Positions 31,918 through 42,470 of a stretch of DNA of 64,000 nt are shown here, piece by piece (within the stretch, counting starts at the first letter, position 1; each line of letters starts with the position of its first letter). Under the pieces are notes generated by a model, which had not been told where the DNA came from, ran no database searches, and saw only the letters and a program-made list of their open reading frames with translations. The stretch comes from Cordylochernes scorpioides (Eukaryota; Arthropoda; Arachnida; Pseudoscorpiones; Chernetidae). Both the position numbers and the translations under genes were made by a program. The stretch covers positions 120,323,586-120,387,585 of the forward strand of contig CP092863.1 of NCBI GenBank assembly GCA_030710605.1, read 5' to 3'.

Positions 31918-33221
31918 ATATTGTTACTTATGTTGTCTAAACCTGGAGCTTTTTAAACATCAGAATTAGAAATGATATTCATTATTTCTTCTACTTCGAT
32001 AATAATTATGCTTGGATTATTCATTCGTGGCTTAAAATTTCTAATTATTTATTGTTGAAAATTGTCCAAATTAGGATCGTCTTCAGGAATTAAATCGTCC
32101 ATTAATATGGTCATTGTTTGCTCTTTTAGATATTCTGGTGAATTGTCAATTATGGGAATTCCATTCTTTACATTTGAGGATCTTAATTTATTGAAGAACT
32201 TATAAGCATTACCAAATGGATTATCTGTGTAATTTTCTTCAATAACGTTTCGCCAGTTAGTTCTTTTAGCTTTTCTTATTGCATTAGTGTATTTGTTTCT
32301 TGCCAACTTAAATGTATTGTAACTGATTGTTTTATGACGATAATACTAGTTTCTAATATAATGAAAATGATTTTTTATTATTTCCTCTTCATTAGTCCAC
32401 CAGTCAATTCTGGAAACATGTTTATTAATGGGGGATTTAACCTTCGAAGATTTATATGCTGCTTCTCTCAATAAATTCATGAGTGCGTTCACTATCCCAT
32501 CAATGTCTTCCTCATCTTTCACTCTGCTTATATCAATTCCCAGTTTTTTGTATCTTGTAATGATATGTTATTAGAAAAATTTGCCCAATTCGCATTTTTT
32601 TCAAAGTGGAAATTTGATTATTGAATAAATGACCATTCTTTAACCTGATATCAAATTTAACAGCAACATGGTCGGAAATATTAGTCAAATCAGAGGTATG
32701 CCAGTTGTTTATTAAACTTAGTGAGTGTTTATTCGAGATTGTGAGATCAATTATACTTACTCTCCGCGGCAGGTGGGTGTTTTCAGGTTATGTATAAAGA
32801 GGTTACATTCGTCTATAATAGGTTGTAATCTATATCCATTAGAGTTTATAACAAACCATATAGTATGTCTTGAATTAAAATCACCGCAAAGGATTACAGG
32901 TTGATTTATATACGTTTTGAGCAGATCTCTAATGAATGTTTGATGAACAGGGTTAAATGTATTCGGATGAATGTAGAAATTAGAAATAATTAATTTTGCT
33001 TTAACTGTAGAAATAGATATTGTTGTACAAAAGAATTTGTGAATTTTTCCTCTTTGCTGAACTTTATATTTTTATTTAAAATTATAGTTGCCGTATATTT
33101 TTCCCCAGTTTTATTCGAACATATAATTTGAGAGTCCATATCATAAATAACATTTTCATGTAAAACATATGGTTCTTGAATCAAAATAATGTAAGGTGGA
33201 GGATATTCACATATCAAACAA

Positions 33222-33287
33222 AATGTTAACGCGGGATTCGATCCCGGTTCATGACTGTCTGGAAACGAGGGTGTTACCCACTCGTCC
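33222..33287 (-). mobile_element. tRNA-like SINE head inside the Jockey-like ORF2
   Basis: The minus strand reads GGACGAGTGGGTAACACCCT and CGGGATCGAATCCCGCGTTA, a perfect B box. It interrupts coding between LQANTRDDPP and EYPPPYIIL. Weak flanking similarity (CCACCTGAC / CCACCTTAC) could be a target duplication. Confidence 0.6.
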
Positions 33288-33415
33288 TTGTCAGGTGGGT
33301 CATCTCTAGTGTTGGCCTGTAGTTTACTTATCGCAGTAAAACTTTTTCTTACATTTTGTTGAATACATCTCACATTTTCAATCATATAGGATATTAATCT
33401 ATTTAAGATTAAGCT

Positions 33416-33886
33416 TTAAATTGTATTTGCTACATCATTTCCCTCGTATATTTGAGAATATTGTGTCCTTTGGATAATTTTGTCTATTTGTGATTTGTAA
33501 ATCGGGCATTCACTTGAATTTGATTTATGGTTTGTAGAAAAGTTTTTAAATTTAGGGTGCTTAGAGAAATTGTGACAATTTGGCGCTTCAGTACAGTTGT
33601 GGCTACCCTGTACACCGCATATTTTACATATTTTAATGTTTTGGCAGTCTTTTGTTTTATGGTTCGTATTAAATTCAAAACAATTTTGGCATTGTCTTAC
33701 AAATATTCTGTCTTGTATAGAACATCGCTCAAAATCGGTGTATATCTCATTACCCATTTTTCTTAAAATTTGGTAAACTTTAGTAGTTACTTTTAATACT
33801 ATATTGTGATATGCAGAGTTAAATCCCATTCGCGGTACGAGACAAGCGATGCCAAACACGTCCGCACAGTTGGCTTCAGAAGCCAT
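33416..33886 (-). pseudogene. Jockey-like retrotransposon ORF1 (gag-like, zinc knuckles)
   Basis: A 156-codon open frame has Cys-His clusters CQNCFEFNTNHKTKDC and CKICGVQGSHNC, then further Cys/His (CHNFSKHPKFKNF, SSECPIYK). An RNA-binding gag-like protein of a non-LTR element, upstream of the ORF2 remnant on the same strand. N-terminally truncated: no long N-terminal region, and the frame starts at the mariner B boundary. Confidence 0.75.
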
Positions 33887-33955
33887 ATATCGATTATGTT
33901 TATTTTAATTCATTTGAAAAATTCAACTATCCCTGATCATTTATTTCACTCTGGG

Positions 33956-35061
33956 ATGCCGTCACTACAGGATAAAGTACTCTTGGTTAAATTTTATTAT
34001 TGCAATTCAGAATCTTCCACTGAAGCTTTACGAGCGTTTCGTAACTTTAAAGGTATTCGAAGAGGTAAAAAGGACCCATGAGTTGCTACTCTCTAAGGAG
34101 AATGATAAAAAATTTTGAGAAGACTGGATCTCTGGAAGCAAAACCTCGGAGTGGAAGACCATCGACACGCAAGTCAGTGGCTGTTACGGTTTCGCAGAAT
34201 GTTGAAGCTATTGAAACGTTATCCACGTATGGAGAAGTAAGTGCTCGACAAGTTTCTCGACAAACGGGGATTTCGTATGGAACAGTTTGGAGAGCTCTAA
34301 GAATTTTTCTTAAAAAATACCCGTACAAAATTCAAAGATTTCACGAACTAAAAGTCGGCGATTTTGAGAAGCGTCAAGAATTTGCTGCATGGGTTTTCCG
34401 GCAAATTGATATTGATGAAAACTGGCTGTCGAATGTTCTGTGGACAGATGAAGCTCACTTTTCTCTAAATGGAGAAGTCAACACTCAAAACAGCCGCATT
34501 TGGGCAACAGAAAACCCTAGGATTTTACAGAAATGCCACTTCATCAGCCCAGAGTTACAGTTTGGTGTGGGTTCACTTCTTCTTTTATTATTGGGCCATT
34601 TTTCTTTGAAGAAATAAATGGAAGAACTTTTAAAACCGTTTCTGTAACTGGTGAACGTTATGTTCAACTTTTGAGAGAAAAGGTTATCCCCATATTGCAG
34701 GACAGACAAGCACTGAGCGAAATAACATTCATGCAAGATGGAGGACCTCCTCATATCTCCCGCGGTGCCAAACAATTGCTGAAGGATACGTTCGGTGAAG
34801 ATCGTGTGATAAGTCGCCACTTTATACACCAGTGGCCTTCAAGATCACCAGACTTGACGCCTTACATTTTTGGCTATGAGGATACATTAAATCGTGTGTT
34901 TATCGATGCTGGCCTACCACATTGGCCATGTTGAAGGCTTCTATCAGATGGCACGCTTTATCAATTTAACAGATATGTTATTTAATGCTGTCCATTCTGT
35001 CATTTATTGTCTGCAGGAGGTGATTGAGAATGAAGGGTGCCACATTGAGCAAGGATTGTGA
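33956..35061 (+). pseudogene. Mariner/Tc1-superfamily transposase, copy B (broken)
   Basis: ATG at 33956 (MPSLQDKVLLVKF). A 2-nt insertion relative to copy A near 34068 (extra A residues) breaks the frame before MSCYSLRRM. The second frame runs to about 34525 with HTH motif YGTVWRALR and LWTDEAHFSLNG. A 1-nt loss near PRI-LQK shifts again. The third frame has VWCGFTSSF, FMQDGGPPH and SPDLTP, after which the third Asp region is rearranged (PYIFGYED instead of PCDFWIWGY). Stop equivalent at 35059-35061. Non-functional sister of copy A in inverted orientation. Confidence 0.85.
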
Positions 35062-36202
35062 CTTAATACAAGAGAGAAGGCAGTTACCTCATGTGTTATA
35101 TAAGCTGCCATGTATTATATTATCTACCAATATTTTGAAACTCTTTGTGTTGGGTTATGGGTAAATAAATTCTGTCCTCATATCTTGTCTCTTTTTTATT
35201 TGTGAACAGTAATTTTTGTTTGTTTGTCATTTGCTCACATCTTATATTATGTCGTGCAGACCAAAGTGTTATAACTTCTCGAATAACACTGTACACACAA
35301 TTTTACCCCTTATGTTTAATTTATCGCTTTTCGCTCATTAAAAGAAATAGCATAAGGAATATTCTCTGTAACCCCCCACCTTTAGAAATTTTGGGCAAAA
35401 AAAAATAATACTAAATGATTTTACTACCACGTTTTTCAACGCAAAAGGTTGATTTAAAAATTATATTTATTTGAGGGGATACATTTTTAAAAATCGTGTA
35501 CAGTATAATAAACAATGATAACATTTGACAAGCCCATAGGATATTTGGAATAAAGTACGACAAATGTATTTTGTCACTCCCATCTATATTTCATTTGTTG
35601 GATCATGACAAATTTCCAGTTAAATAGTCGAGTGTCGCCAATTATTCAAGAAATTACACATTCCTTATAGCAAGAAATCCTATTAGTAGTACCATCATAA
35701 TTTTTGGTACTATATTAACATTTCAAAAAATCGTGTATTGAATTCAGCTATGTTTTTCAAACATTCAATATATTTGACAAAACTCTATCAAAAATATAAA
35801 TATTTTTTGCTACATGTTTTAATTTGCATATACCTATTTTACATATCTCAGATTGTATTTAAAAATCGTTAACCATTTCTTCTAACTTTTGGCGAAATGG
35901 TGCTTTATTAATTAACGATTTGATATTATTAGGATTCTTTCCTGGTATACAAAAAGGAAAAATACGTGTCGATCAGTTATATTTTTCAATTAATCAAACA
36001 ATTTGGCCGCTGAATTTCTGATTTTGGTACAGCGCCATCTAGGGAATGAAATTGTAACTAAAATCAATTTCGAAATTTTCAATATTTGCCATAAAAAATC
36101 CCATTGCATTCTGAACACAATGGTGTTTACCGCATTGCTCTAGCGCAAATATTCGCGGAGTTATTAATTTTTAAAGTTGTGCGGGACTTTTGGATCACCC
36201 TG
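35062..36202 (+). other. Long 3' noncoding region of mariner copy B
   Basis: Inverse of 22019-23162, nearly identical, ending at the terminal repeat and TA. No coding sequence. Confidence 0.75.
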
Positions 36203-36354
36203 TATTTACTACCTTTTCCAAAAGCCTTTTCTAAAATATTGTTTACCTGTAAAAGTGTCGTTTAAAAACCCGAAAGCTTGTAAATTCGTTAATAGTCTTC
36301 TCTTTTCTTATCTCCACTCAATCATATTAGGGTATCAAGCTTGTAGAGCTTGAG
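36203..36354. other. Right outer flank of the 14-kb structure
   Basis: Holds the inverted partner (36246-36284) of the left outer repeat, separated from the mariner end by about 40 bp that the left side lacks. Confidence 0.5.
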
Positions 36355-36660
36355 ACTTAACAACCATCATGACTGGGTGAGGTAGAATGCAACTACCTTT
36401 GTCAGTAAGACTGGGAGCTCTACTCAGTGGCAGGCCGACTTAGCTCCAGAAGAAATGGCCGCCTCTGACATGAGGAACAGACGCCATGTGCAGCTGCTCC
36501 TAACATGGAGTACAAACACTGCTCATCCTGTATCCTTAGATTAGGAGCCCTTACAGGGTACTATCAGCCGGGCCAGCTGAACCCAGTTTTTTTAGCAAGC
36601 TTGTTACTGCTCTCCCTCCTCCTTTTTCATCCGGGCTTGGGACGACAAAGACGGAGTTTT
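36355..36660 (+). repeat. Dispersed repeat family D, copy 1
   Basis: About 300 bp matching 43325-43620: GTCAGTAAGACTGGGAGCTC, CGCCTCTGACATGAGGAACA, CTAACATGGAGTACAAAC, TTACAGGGTACTATCAGCCG, GGCCAGCTGAACCCAG, CTCCTCCTTTTTCATCC. A partial tail recurs at 36835-36895. No long frame, so likely the UTR of a retroelement or an unclassified short element. Confidence 0.75.
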
Positions 36661-37164
36661 GATCATCTATGATTACAGGTAAGGCAACTGATTGGTTTTG
36701 ACATATTCTGAGGTTATAAGTTGGGGTTTTAAGACAAAGAAACATCTGATGCTACATTATTTATAATACTCCGCAAGATAGTTATATAAGTACACAATAG
36801 TACAAAGTATTGAAATTTTAATATGGGTTTTTTAGAGAGCTTGTTACTGCTCCTCTTTTTTCATCCTGTTTTGGAACCAGCAAATAAAGAAACTGATCCT
36901 CGGAGATTTGATTAATCTAATTGATATAGAGGATTGTAATAATTATTTGTTGTCTTCAAACAATGGGGACCATTCACCTCTTCAGATAATAATTTGTGAA
37001 AAGCGTGGTTATTATTGGAGTTACCAAAAACTCTAGTGTTAGATTATTATTCACCTATATAACCTTGGAGGATTGGTGAAACACGCTCTGGAAAGATACA
37101 AGACATGTGGAAGGTGAAAATTGAGGCTGACGAACCTGAAAAACTTGTATAACATTACCATACA
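36661..37164. other. Spacer with a family D tail fragment
   Basis: 36835-36895 repeats GAGCTTGTTACTGCTCCTC...TTTTCATCC from family D. No gene in the rest. Confidence 0.5.
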
Positions 37165-37492
37165 CATGTATACTTATGAACACAAAACTTAAGGAAGTTG
37201 TACCTTTCAGCATGTATATCGGGATTGAGACAATAACTCTGAAAGATATTACAGTGACCTTTATTGAAGACATACGAGATAACCAATATACACTCATGGA
37301 CAAAACTTAAGGAAGTTGTACCTTTTAACATGTATATTGGGATTAAAGACAATAAATATGAAAGATATTACAGTGACCTTTATTGAAGACACACTAGATA
37401 ACAAAGTGTGAACATCCTCTGTCTCCTCCAAAGAGATAGACGACAGGCGATATCAAAGACTTTCCAACTTCATAAGTTTTGTCTCCATGAGT
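37165..37492 (+). mobile_element. MITE with two 118-bp units and both inverted ends
   Basis: Left end TATACTTATGAACACAAAAC, two monomers, AACAAAGTGTGAACATCCTC, TGTCTCCTCC, GACGACAGGCGATATCAAAG, ACTTTCCAACTTCATAAGTT and right end TTTGTCTCCATGAGTATA. A good intermediate between single-unit MITE and satellite. Confidence 0.85.
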
Positions 37493-37639
37493 ATAGATAA
37501 GGAAAACTGGTCAATAAATTAAAAACATTCTAAAAAATCCTGATAATCCAGCTTCACTTTGCAATGATGGTTAGCTCCATCCTAACTAATAGTTGGCCCT
37601 ATATTGTCACTTAATAATCCAAATGGCTAATAGCTGGAC
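37493..37639. other. Short spacer
   Basis: No feature. Confidence 0.4.
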
Positions 37640-37805
37640 AGAAAGGTGACAAATACAATAAAGGAATGGCAATACATCCAGATGGCACAAGAACCTACAG
37701 GACATGTAACAATTGTCCTGGTGTGGAACTAACACCTACCTATATATTCTCATGCCCAGCAATGGCTGCATCCTTGCAGAAAATTGACATGGAACCAGAG
37801 CAGAA
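37640..37805 (+). pseudogene. Retroelement ORF 3' end (Cys-His motif), copy 1
   Basis: The open frame reads MAIHPDGTRTYRTCNNCPG then VELTPTYIFSCP, the C-terminal Cys-X2-Cys...Cys pattern of non-LTR ORF2 ends. It is followed directly by the 92-bp minisatellite. A decayed counterpart lies at 51800-51985 on the minus strand, also adjacent to the minisatellite, so the tandem array appears to be part of this element's 3' region. Confidence 0.6.
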
Positions 37806-39535
37806 GTTTACACACCTAAGATAGAGGCCATTGCTGTGATAGAGATGTACGGAGAAATCTGAGGCTCTTCATTGGACACCACAACAACACAATACAGTAT
37901 ACACACCCAAGATAGAGAACATTGCTGTGATAGAGATGTACGGAGAAATCTGAGGCTCTTCATTGAACATGACAACAACAACAATACAGTATACATACCC
38001 AAGATAGTGGACATTGCAGTGTTAGAGATGTATGGAGACATCTGAGGCTCTTCATTGTACACGACAACAACAACAACAATACAGTATACACACCCAAGAT
38101 AGAGAACAATGCTGTGATAGAGATTTACGGAGACATCTGAGGCTCTTCATTGGACACGACAACAACACAATACAGTATACACACCCAAGATAGAGAAAAT
38201 TGCTGTGATAGAGATGTATGGAGACATCTGAGGCTTTTCATTGGACACAACAACAACAATACAGTATACACACCCAAGATAGAGAACATTGCTGTGATAG
38301 AGATGTACGGAGACATCTGAGGCTCTTCATTGGACATGACAACAACAACAACAATACAGTATACACACCCAAGATAGAGGACATTGCTGTGATAGAGATG
38401 TATGGAGACATCTGAGTCTCTTAATTGGACACGACAACAACAACAATACAGTATACACACCCAAGATAGTGGACATTGCTGTGATAGAGATGTACGGAGA
38501 AATCTGAGGCTCTTCATTGGACACGACAACAACACAATACAGTATACACACCCAAGATAGAGAACATTGCTGTGATAGAGATGTACGGAGAAATCTGAGG
38601 CTCTTCATTGGACATGACAACAACAACAATACAGTATACATACCCAAGATAGAAAACATTGCAGTGATAGAGATGTATGGAGACATCTGAGGCTCTTCAT
38701 TGTACACGACAACAACAACAACAATACAGTATACACACCCAAGATAAAGAACAATGCTGTGATAGAGATTTACGGAGACATCTGAGGCTTTTCATTGGAC
38801 ATGACAACAACAACACAATACAGTATACACACCCAAGATAGAGAAAATTGCTGTGATAGAGATGTATGGAGACATCTGAGGCTTTTCATTGGACACAACA
38901 ACAACAATACAGTATACACACCCAAGATAGAGAACATTGCTGTGATAGAGATGTACGGAGACATCTGAGGCTCTTCATTGGACATGACAACAACAACAAC
39001 AATACAGTATACACACACAAGATAGAAAACATTGCTGTGATAGAGATGCATGGAGACATCTGAGGCTCTTCATTGGACACAACAACAATACAGTATACAC
39101 ACCCTAGATAGAGAACATTGCTGTGATAGAGATGTACGGAGACATCTGAGTCTCTTAATTGGACACGACAACAACAACAATACAGTATACACACCCAAGA
39201 TAGAGAACATTGCTGTGATAGAGATGTATGGAGACATCTGAGTCTCTTAATTGGACACGACAACAACAACAATACAGTATACACACCCAAGATGGTGGAC
39301 ATTGCTGTGATAGAGATGTACGGAGACCTCTAAGGCTCTTGATTGGAAACGACAACGACAACAATACAGTATACACACCCAAGATAGAGAACATTTCTGT
39401 GATAGAGATGCATGGAGACATCTGAGACTCTTCAATGGACACAACAACAACAACAATACAGTATACACACCCAAGATAGAGAACATTTCTGTGATAGAGA
39501 TGCATGGAGACATCTAAGGCTCTTCATTGGATACA
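37806..39535 (+). repeat. 92-bp minisatellite array, plus orientation, about 19 units
   Basis: Unit about 92 bp: ACATCTGAGGCTCTTCATTG, GACACGACAACAACAACAAT, ACAGTATACACACCCAAGAT, AGAGAACATTGCTGTGATAG, AGATGTACGG. The CAA stretch varies in number, giving unit lengths of roughly 89-95. Minus-strand and plus-strand frames in it are by-products. The same array in opposite orientation is at 50113-51800. Confidence 0.92.
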
Positions 39536-39998
39536 ACAACAACAGTGACATTGTAGTCAATATCTACAGATCCAGTAGAACATCAGAAGTTAAAGACCAA
39601 ACTATAAATGGTATTTAATAGTTAACGAGCCACAATCAGTAGTTTTCTTCAACAACCAAACTTTGATCCTTGTGTTAGAAGTAATTGGAAATTGTTTAAA
39701 GTTGGAATGTTCGAACTTGATTGGCTTTTTAACTTGATCAATTTCTTCCCAAACTCCAACCTCGATATTTCGAGATGGTTTTTTCCTCAGTAGACTTTCT
39801 ATAAACAGCCTTCTTCCCAACATCATTCTCCAACCTCATGTTTCTATTCATTTTTGTTACAACTATTTTCCCATCTGCTATATCCGTTCACCTTTCTCTT
39901 TTAAATTCCATTTTATAAATCAACCAGACGCGATGTAGAAATATTTGCACCTATTACAGAGGAAACAAACAAAACAACAAACAAATTAAAACTTAGAA
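39536..39998. other. Spacer; possible retroelement 3' tail
   Basis: No recognisable coding. A 74-codon minus frame (39602-39826) has no domain. Confidence 0.35.
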
Positions 39999-40181
39999 TT
40001 AAATATTTACAGATTTGCATGTATATATATATATTATTCGACAGAGTTGATAAAATGTATGTGGACATAGTGGCTGATGTAAGAGAGTTGAATCATTTAG
40101 ATCAGGGAACAATCTCACTTCTGTAAAGTTCGGACAGTCATAGATAAGGTGATTGAGCAGTTTGTCCAGTTCATTTTTCAC
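39999..40181 (-). pseudogene. Short retroelement C-terminal fragment
   Basis: The minus frame contains LLNHLIYDCPNFTEVR, like the H-X5-C end of non-LTR RT Cys-His motifs (compare HYIFDCYALKEERR at 58225-58904). The rest is low complexity. Tentative. Confidence 0.4.
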
Positions 40182-40189
40182 TTACATTG

Positions 40190-40418
40190 AAATCTACGCT
40201 CATAGAGACAAAACTTAAGGAAGTTGTACCTTTCAGCATGTATATCGGGATTGAGACAATAACTCTGAAAGATATTACAGTGACCTTTATTGAAGACAAA
40301 CGAGATAACCAAGTGTGAATAGCCTCTGTCTCCTTCAAAAAAAAAAAAAAAACAGACGACCGACGAAATCAAAAACTTTCCACATTATATAAGTTTAGCC
40401 CATGAGTGTATATATTCA
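40190..40418 (+). mobile_element. MITE with a single 118-bp unit, nearly complete
   Basis: Left end TACGCTCATAGAGACAAAAC, one monomer, AACCAAGTGTGAATAGCCTC, TGTCTCCTTC, A run, CAGACGACCGACGAAATCAA, ACTTTCCACATTATATAAGT and right end TTAGCCCATGAGTGTATA. Best representation of the ancestral unexpanded MITE (about 230 bp). Confidence 0.85.
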
Positions 40419-41129
40419 ACTAAATACTTACAAATACTACAACCTAATACTAACTACTTGTAAACACAATTTAAAACACTATTTATTTAAAGTATTCTTT
40501 CACACAGACATTTATACATTGCTCTGTTATCAAAAAGATCATCAGTAAACAATTATAAATTCACTAAAAAACTTAAAAAAAACATTCTTACAAAAAGTAT
40601 TAACGAAAGAGAAAAATCAATTTAAAAAATTATAATTACTTAAAACTACCCCAGAAAAAAAAACAACAACAGATTTAAAAAAAGACGCCAAGTTTTAAAT
40701 AAACAACACACACACAACACTAATAGAATTTTTTTAAAAAAGGAAATGAAAAAAACATATTCACAAAGAAACCAATATTGGAATGGGGAACTAAAAAATA
40801 AGAGAACAACTCGAAATAGTCGTTTCTTTTAAAAATGGAGTAAAAAAAACACGATTTGAATCTTTTATAAAGGTGAAATAGAATTATTTACGATTGGAAA
40901 AAAGAGCGAAAACACTAAGTAAAAAAAAAAAAAGGTAGAAATGTAAATAAATACATTTATGTCAACGCTCACTATAAAAAGTTATAACTTTGAATAGCGC
41001 TAGACATAATTGTGTAAATAAGGTCGGAATAGTTCTTCATTAAAACTTAATTAGAAAAAAGAAATAAGTTTGGGTTGATTATATATCAAAACATTTCTTT
41101 GTGAAGGCGCCGAGGAAAATGTCACCAAT
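40419..41129. other. Very AT-rich spacer
   Basis: A-rich, no feature. Confidence 0.5.
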
Positions 41130-41215
41130 TCTCTCCACCAATCATTAATCTTCTTGAGGTCACGTGACCCCACCATTGATTACTCTTCGTTGAGGAATTT
41201 GTCCAATCAAAGAAC
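41130..41215. promoter_or_regulatory. CCAAT boxes around GGTCACGTGACC
   Basis: CCACCAATCATTAATC, then a perfect 12-bp palindrome GGTCACGTGACC near 41158-41169, then CATTGATTAC and GTCCAATCAAAG. Third occurrence of this motif set in the window. Promoter role is inferred. No adjacent exon. Confidence 0.3.
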
Positions 41216-41331
41216 GACCTCAACAAAAACAGAAGTTGTTTCATAAACTGTTCACCGCAAATACACTAAACAGTAAACATTGGTGGTGGAAAAAAAAAAG
41301 TAAAAATATGAAATTGTACTGGGATAAGGTA

Positions 41332-41530
41332 ATTAAATTAAGAAAAAAGACATATACTTATCGTGTAACTGAAATTTGCTGATGGTTTGCGCCATCTATC
41401 GGAATAAATATCAATTATTCGTTGATTATCTGATATAATTAAATTAAAAAACCAATGATTAGTTGATATTTATTCCGATAGATGGCGCAAGCCATCAACA
41501 AGTTTCAGTTGCACGATAAGGAAATGCCTA
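41332..41530. mobile_element. Fold-back element, deleted centre
   Basis: Left arm (ACATATACTTATCGTGTAAC, GATGGTTTGCGCCATCTATC, GGAATAAATATCAATTATTC) and right arm (GATATTTATTCCGATAGATG, GCGCAAGCCATC, TTTCAGTTGCACGATAAGGA) are inverted. The hammerhead-like centre is missing. Confidence 0.7.
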
Positions 41531-41639
41531 TTATATTTTTGTATCTATTTTTAACAATGGATCGAATCCAGCATCAGGCGCCTTTTTTCACGCAAGAAAA
41601 ATAAAATATTTTAGAGGTTCACTATTCTTGTAAAATTCC

Positions 41640-41807
41640 TACTCCACCATTGATTTGCAAGTAACCAAACAGGACTCTGGTACAGTGGTAAATGTAAAAG
41701 ATCGAACAGCTTTTTCTACATGTGTAAGACATGTGGTGCAATAGAAAGCAATCGCTAACTACCCACCATGATTATCATGGCTTGTACCACGTGTACATAT
41801 AATAAGT
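41640..41807 (+). mobile_element. tRNA-SINE family A body, headless
   Basis: GCAAGTAACCAAACAGGACT, ACATGTGTAAGACATGTGGT, CCACCATGATTATCATGGCT, GTACCACGTGTAC. Its tail is the target of the insertion at 41808. Confidence 0.75.
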
Positions 41808-42132
41808 TTTTTTTTTTTTTTACTTCTCCTTTTAATCTAAATTAAACAAGATCTTGGAGGTCGTTCTCATAAAGAAGCTCAAGAACTCTTCTTGGTTCTC
41901 TGTTCAGGGATCTTTTGTCCTTTCCAATACAATTTAGTAAATGTTGGGGAGTGGCCTCTTCGGTTTTGCACCTAGTGCACATGGGGAAGCTTTTGGCTCC
42001 CTCTTTATAGACTAGAGGGCGCAGGTGACCAGATTTCCATCTGGCCAACTGTGTCGATTCCCTTCTGTTTAGTTGGAGGGTTTGTTTTTTGGGGTTTTCT
42101 ACCTGGTACCAAGAATGATGGAAACTATCTCT
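41808..42132 (-). mobile_element. 5'-truncated non-LTR insertion, minus, 13-bp TSD
   Basis: Bounded by ACATATAATAAGT at 41795-41807 and 42133-42145 (perfect). The minus-strand poly(A) tail abuts 41808. Coding (stop at 41842): RESTQLARWKSGHLRP, then CTRCKTEEATPQHLLNC, the C-terminal Cys-His motif of a non-LTR RT. A poly(A)-tailed LINE, distinct from the (TTG)n-tailed group. Confidence 0.85.
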
Positions 42133-42149
42133 ACATATAATAAGTAAAA

Positions 42150-42470
42150 AAATGGTATTTAGTTATTCAAATATAAATAGAGTAATCAAAATTATTGGGG
42201 TAAAAGTTATGGAAAAAAATATATTAGGAGGGCTTGGCTCATTAATGGTGAACTATTCCAGCGGTTTCGCCAGTTTAATCTACCAGACCGCTTCTCAGAG
42301 CTCTAATACTGTATTGGATCATTCTGCTTATATATGCTACACTGAAGATTAAAATATTGAAATGGTATTCGAGAAAAATATGTACATTAGCTTTTTTTGA
42401 TGATGAGCCAAGCCCTCACAATTTTTTTTCCATCGTAGTAAGGGCAGTAGAAGTTTGATTTATGTGTAAA
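42150..42470. mobile_element. Hairpin MITE family copy (diverged)
   Basis: Contains AGGAGGGCTTGGCTCATTAA, CAGCGGTTTCGCCAGTTTAA, AGACCGCTTCTCAGAGCTCT and TGATGAGCCAAGCCCTC then GCAGTAGAAGTTTG. The loop is reversed relative to the intact copy at 59186-59467. Confidence 0.7.

Larger units (their letters stand above)
30978..33385 (-). pseudogene. Jockey-like retrotransposon ORF2, decayed and internally deleted
   Basis: The minus strand begins ENVRCIQQNVRKS (33385). It is interrupted by a tRNA-like insert at 33222-33287, continues PPPYIILIQEPYV and then endonuclease CGDFNSRHTIW near 32880. Linker frames follow (32049-32306), then KAPGLDNIS, a probable solo LTR at 31669-31917, and RT fingers YRPISLISNLSKIFEKI (31387-31656). 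The RT palm with the catalytic Asp box is absent: sequence jumps near 31340-31380 directly to the C-terminal region ending with a Cys-His motif (CFCGCEEQISIHLLLNC) and a stop at 30978. It cannot encode an enzyme. Confidence 0.75.
22019..36202. mobile_element. 14.2-kb structure bounded by inverted mariner-like ends
   Basis: The left terminus CAGGGTGATCCAAAAGTCCC at 22019 and its exact inverse ending at 36202 are each flanked by TA, the usual target duplication of mariner-type elements. Both arms run about 2.2-2.3 kb inward: about 1.14 kb of noncoding sequence, then a transposase pseudogene. They differ by only a few changes over the outer 250 bp. I find no inner inverted terminus next to either transposase 5' end. 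The arms enclose 9.6 kb of non-LTR retroelements. Confidence 0.6.

Noticed and set aside
37806..39535. CRISPR-like regular repeats
   Set aside because: Units are contiguous tandem repeats without unique spacers, in a eukaryotic context.
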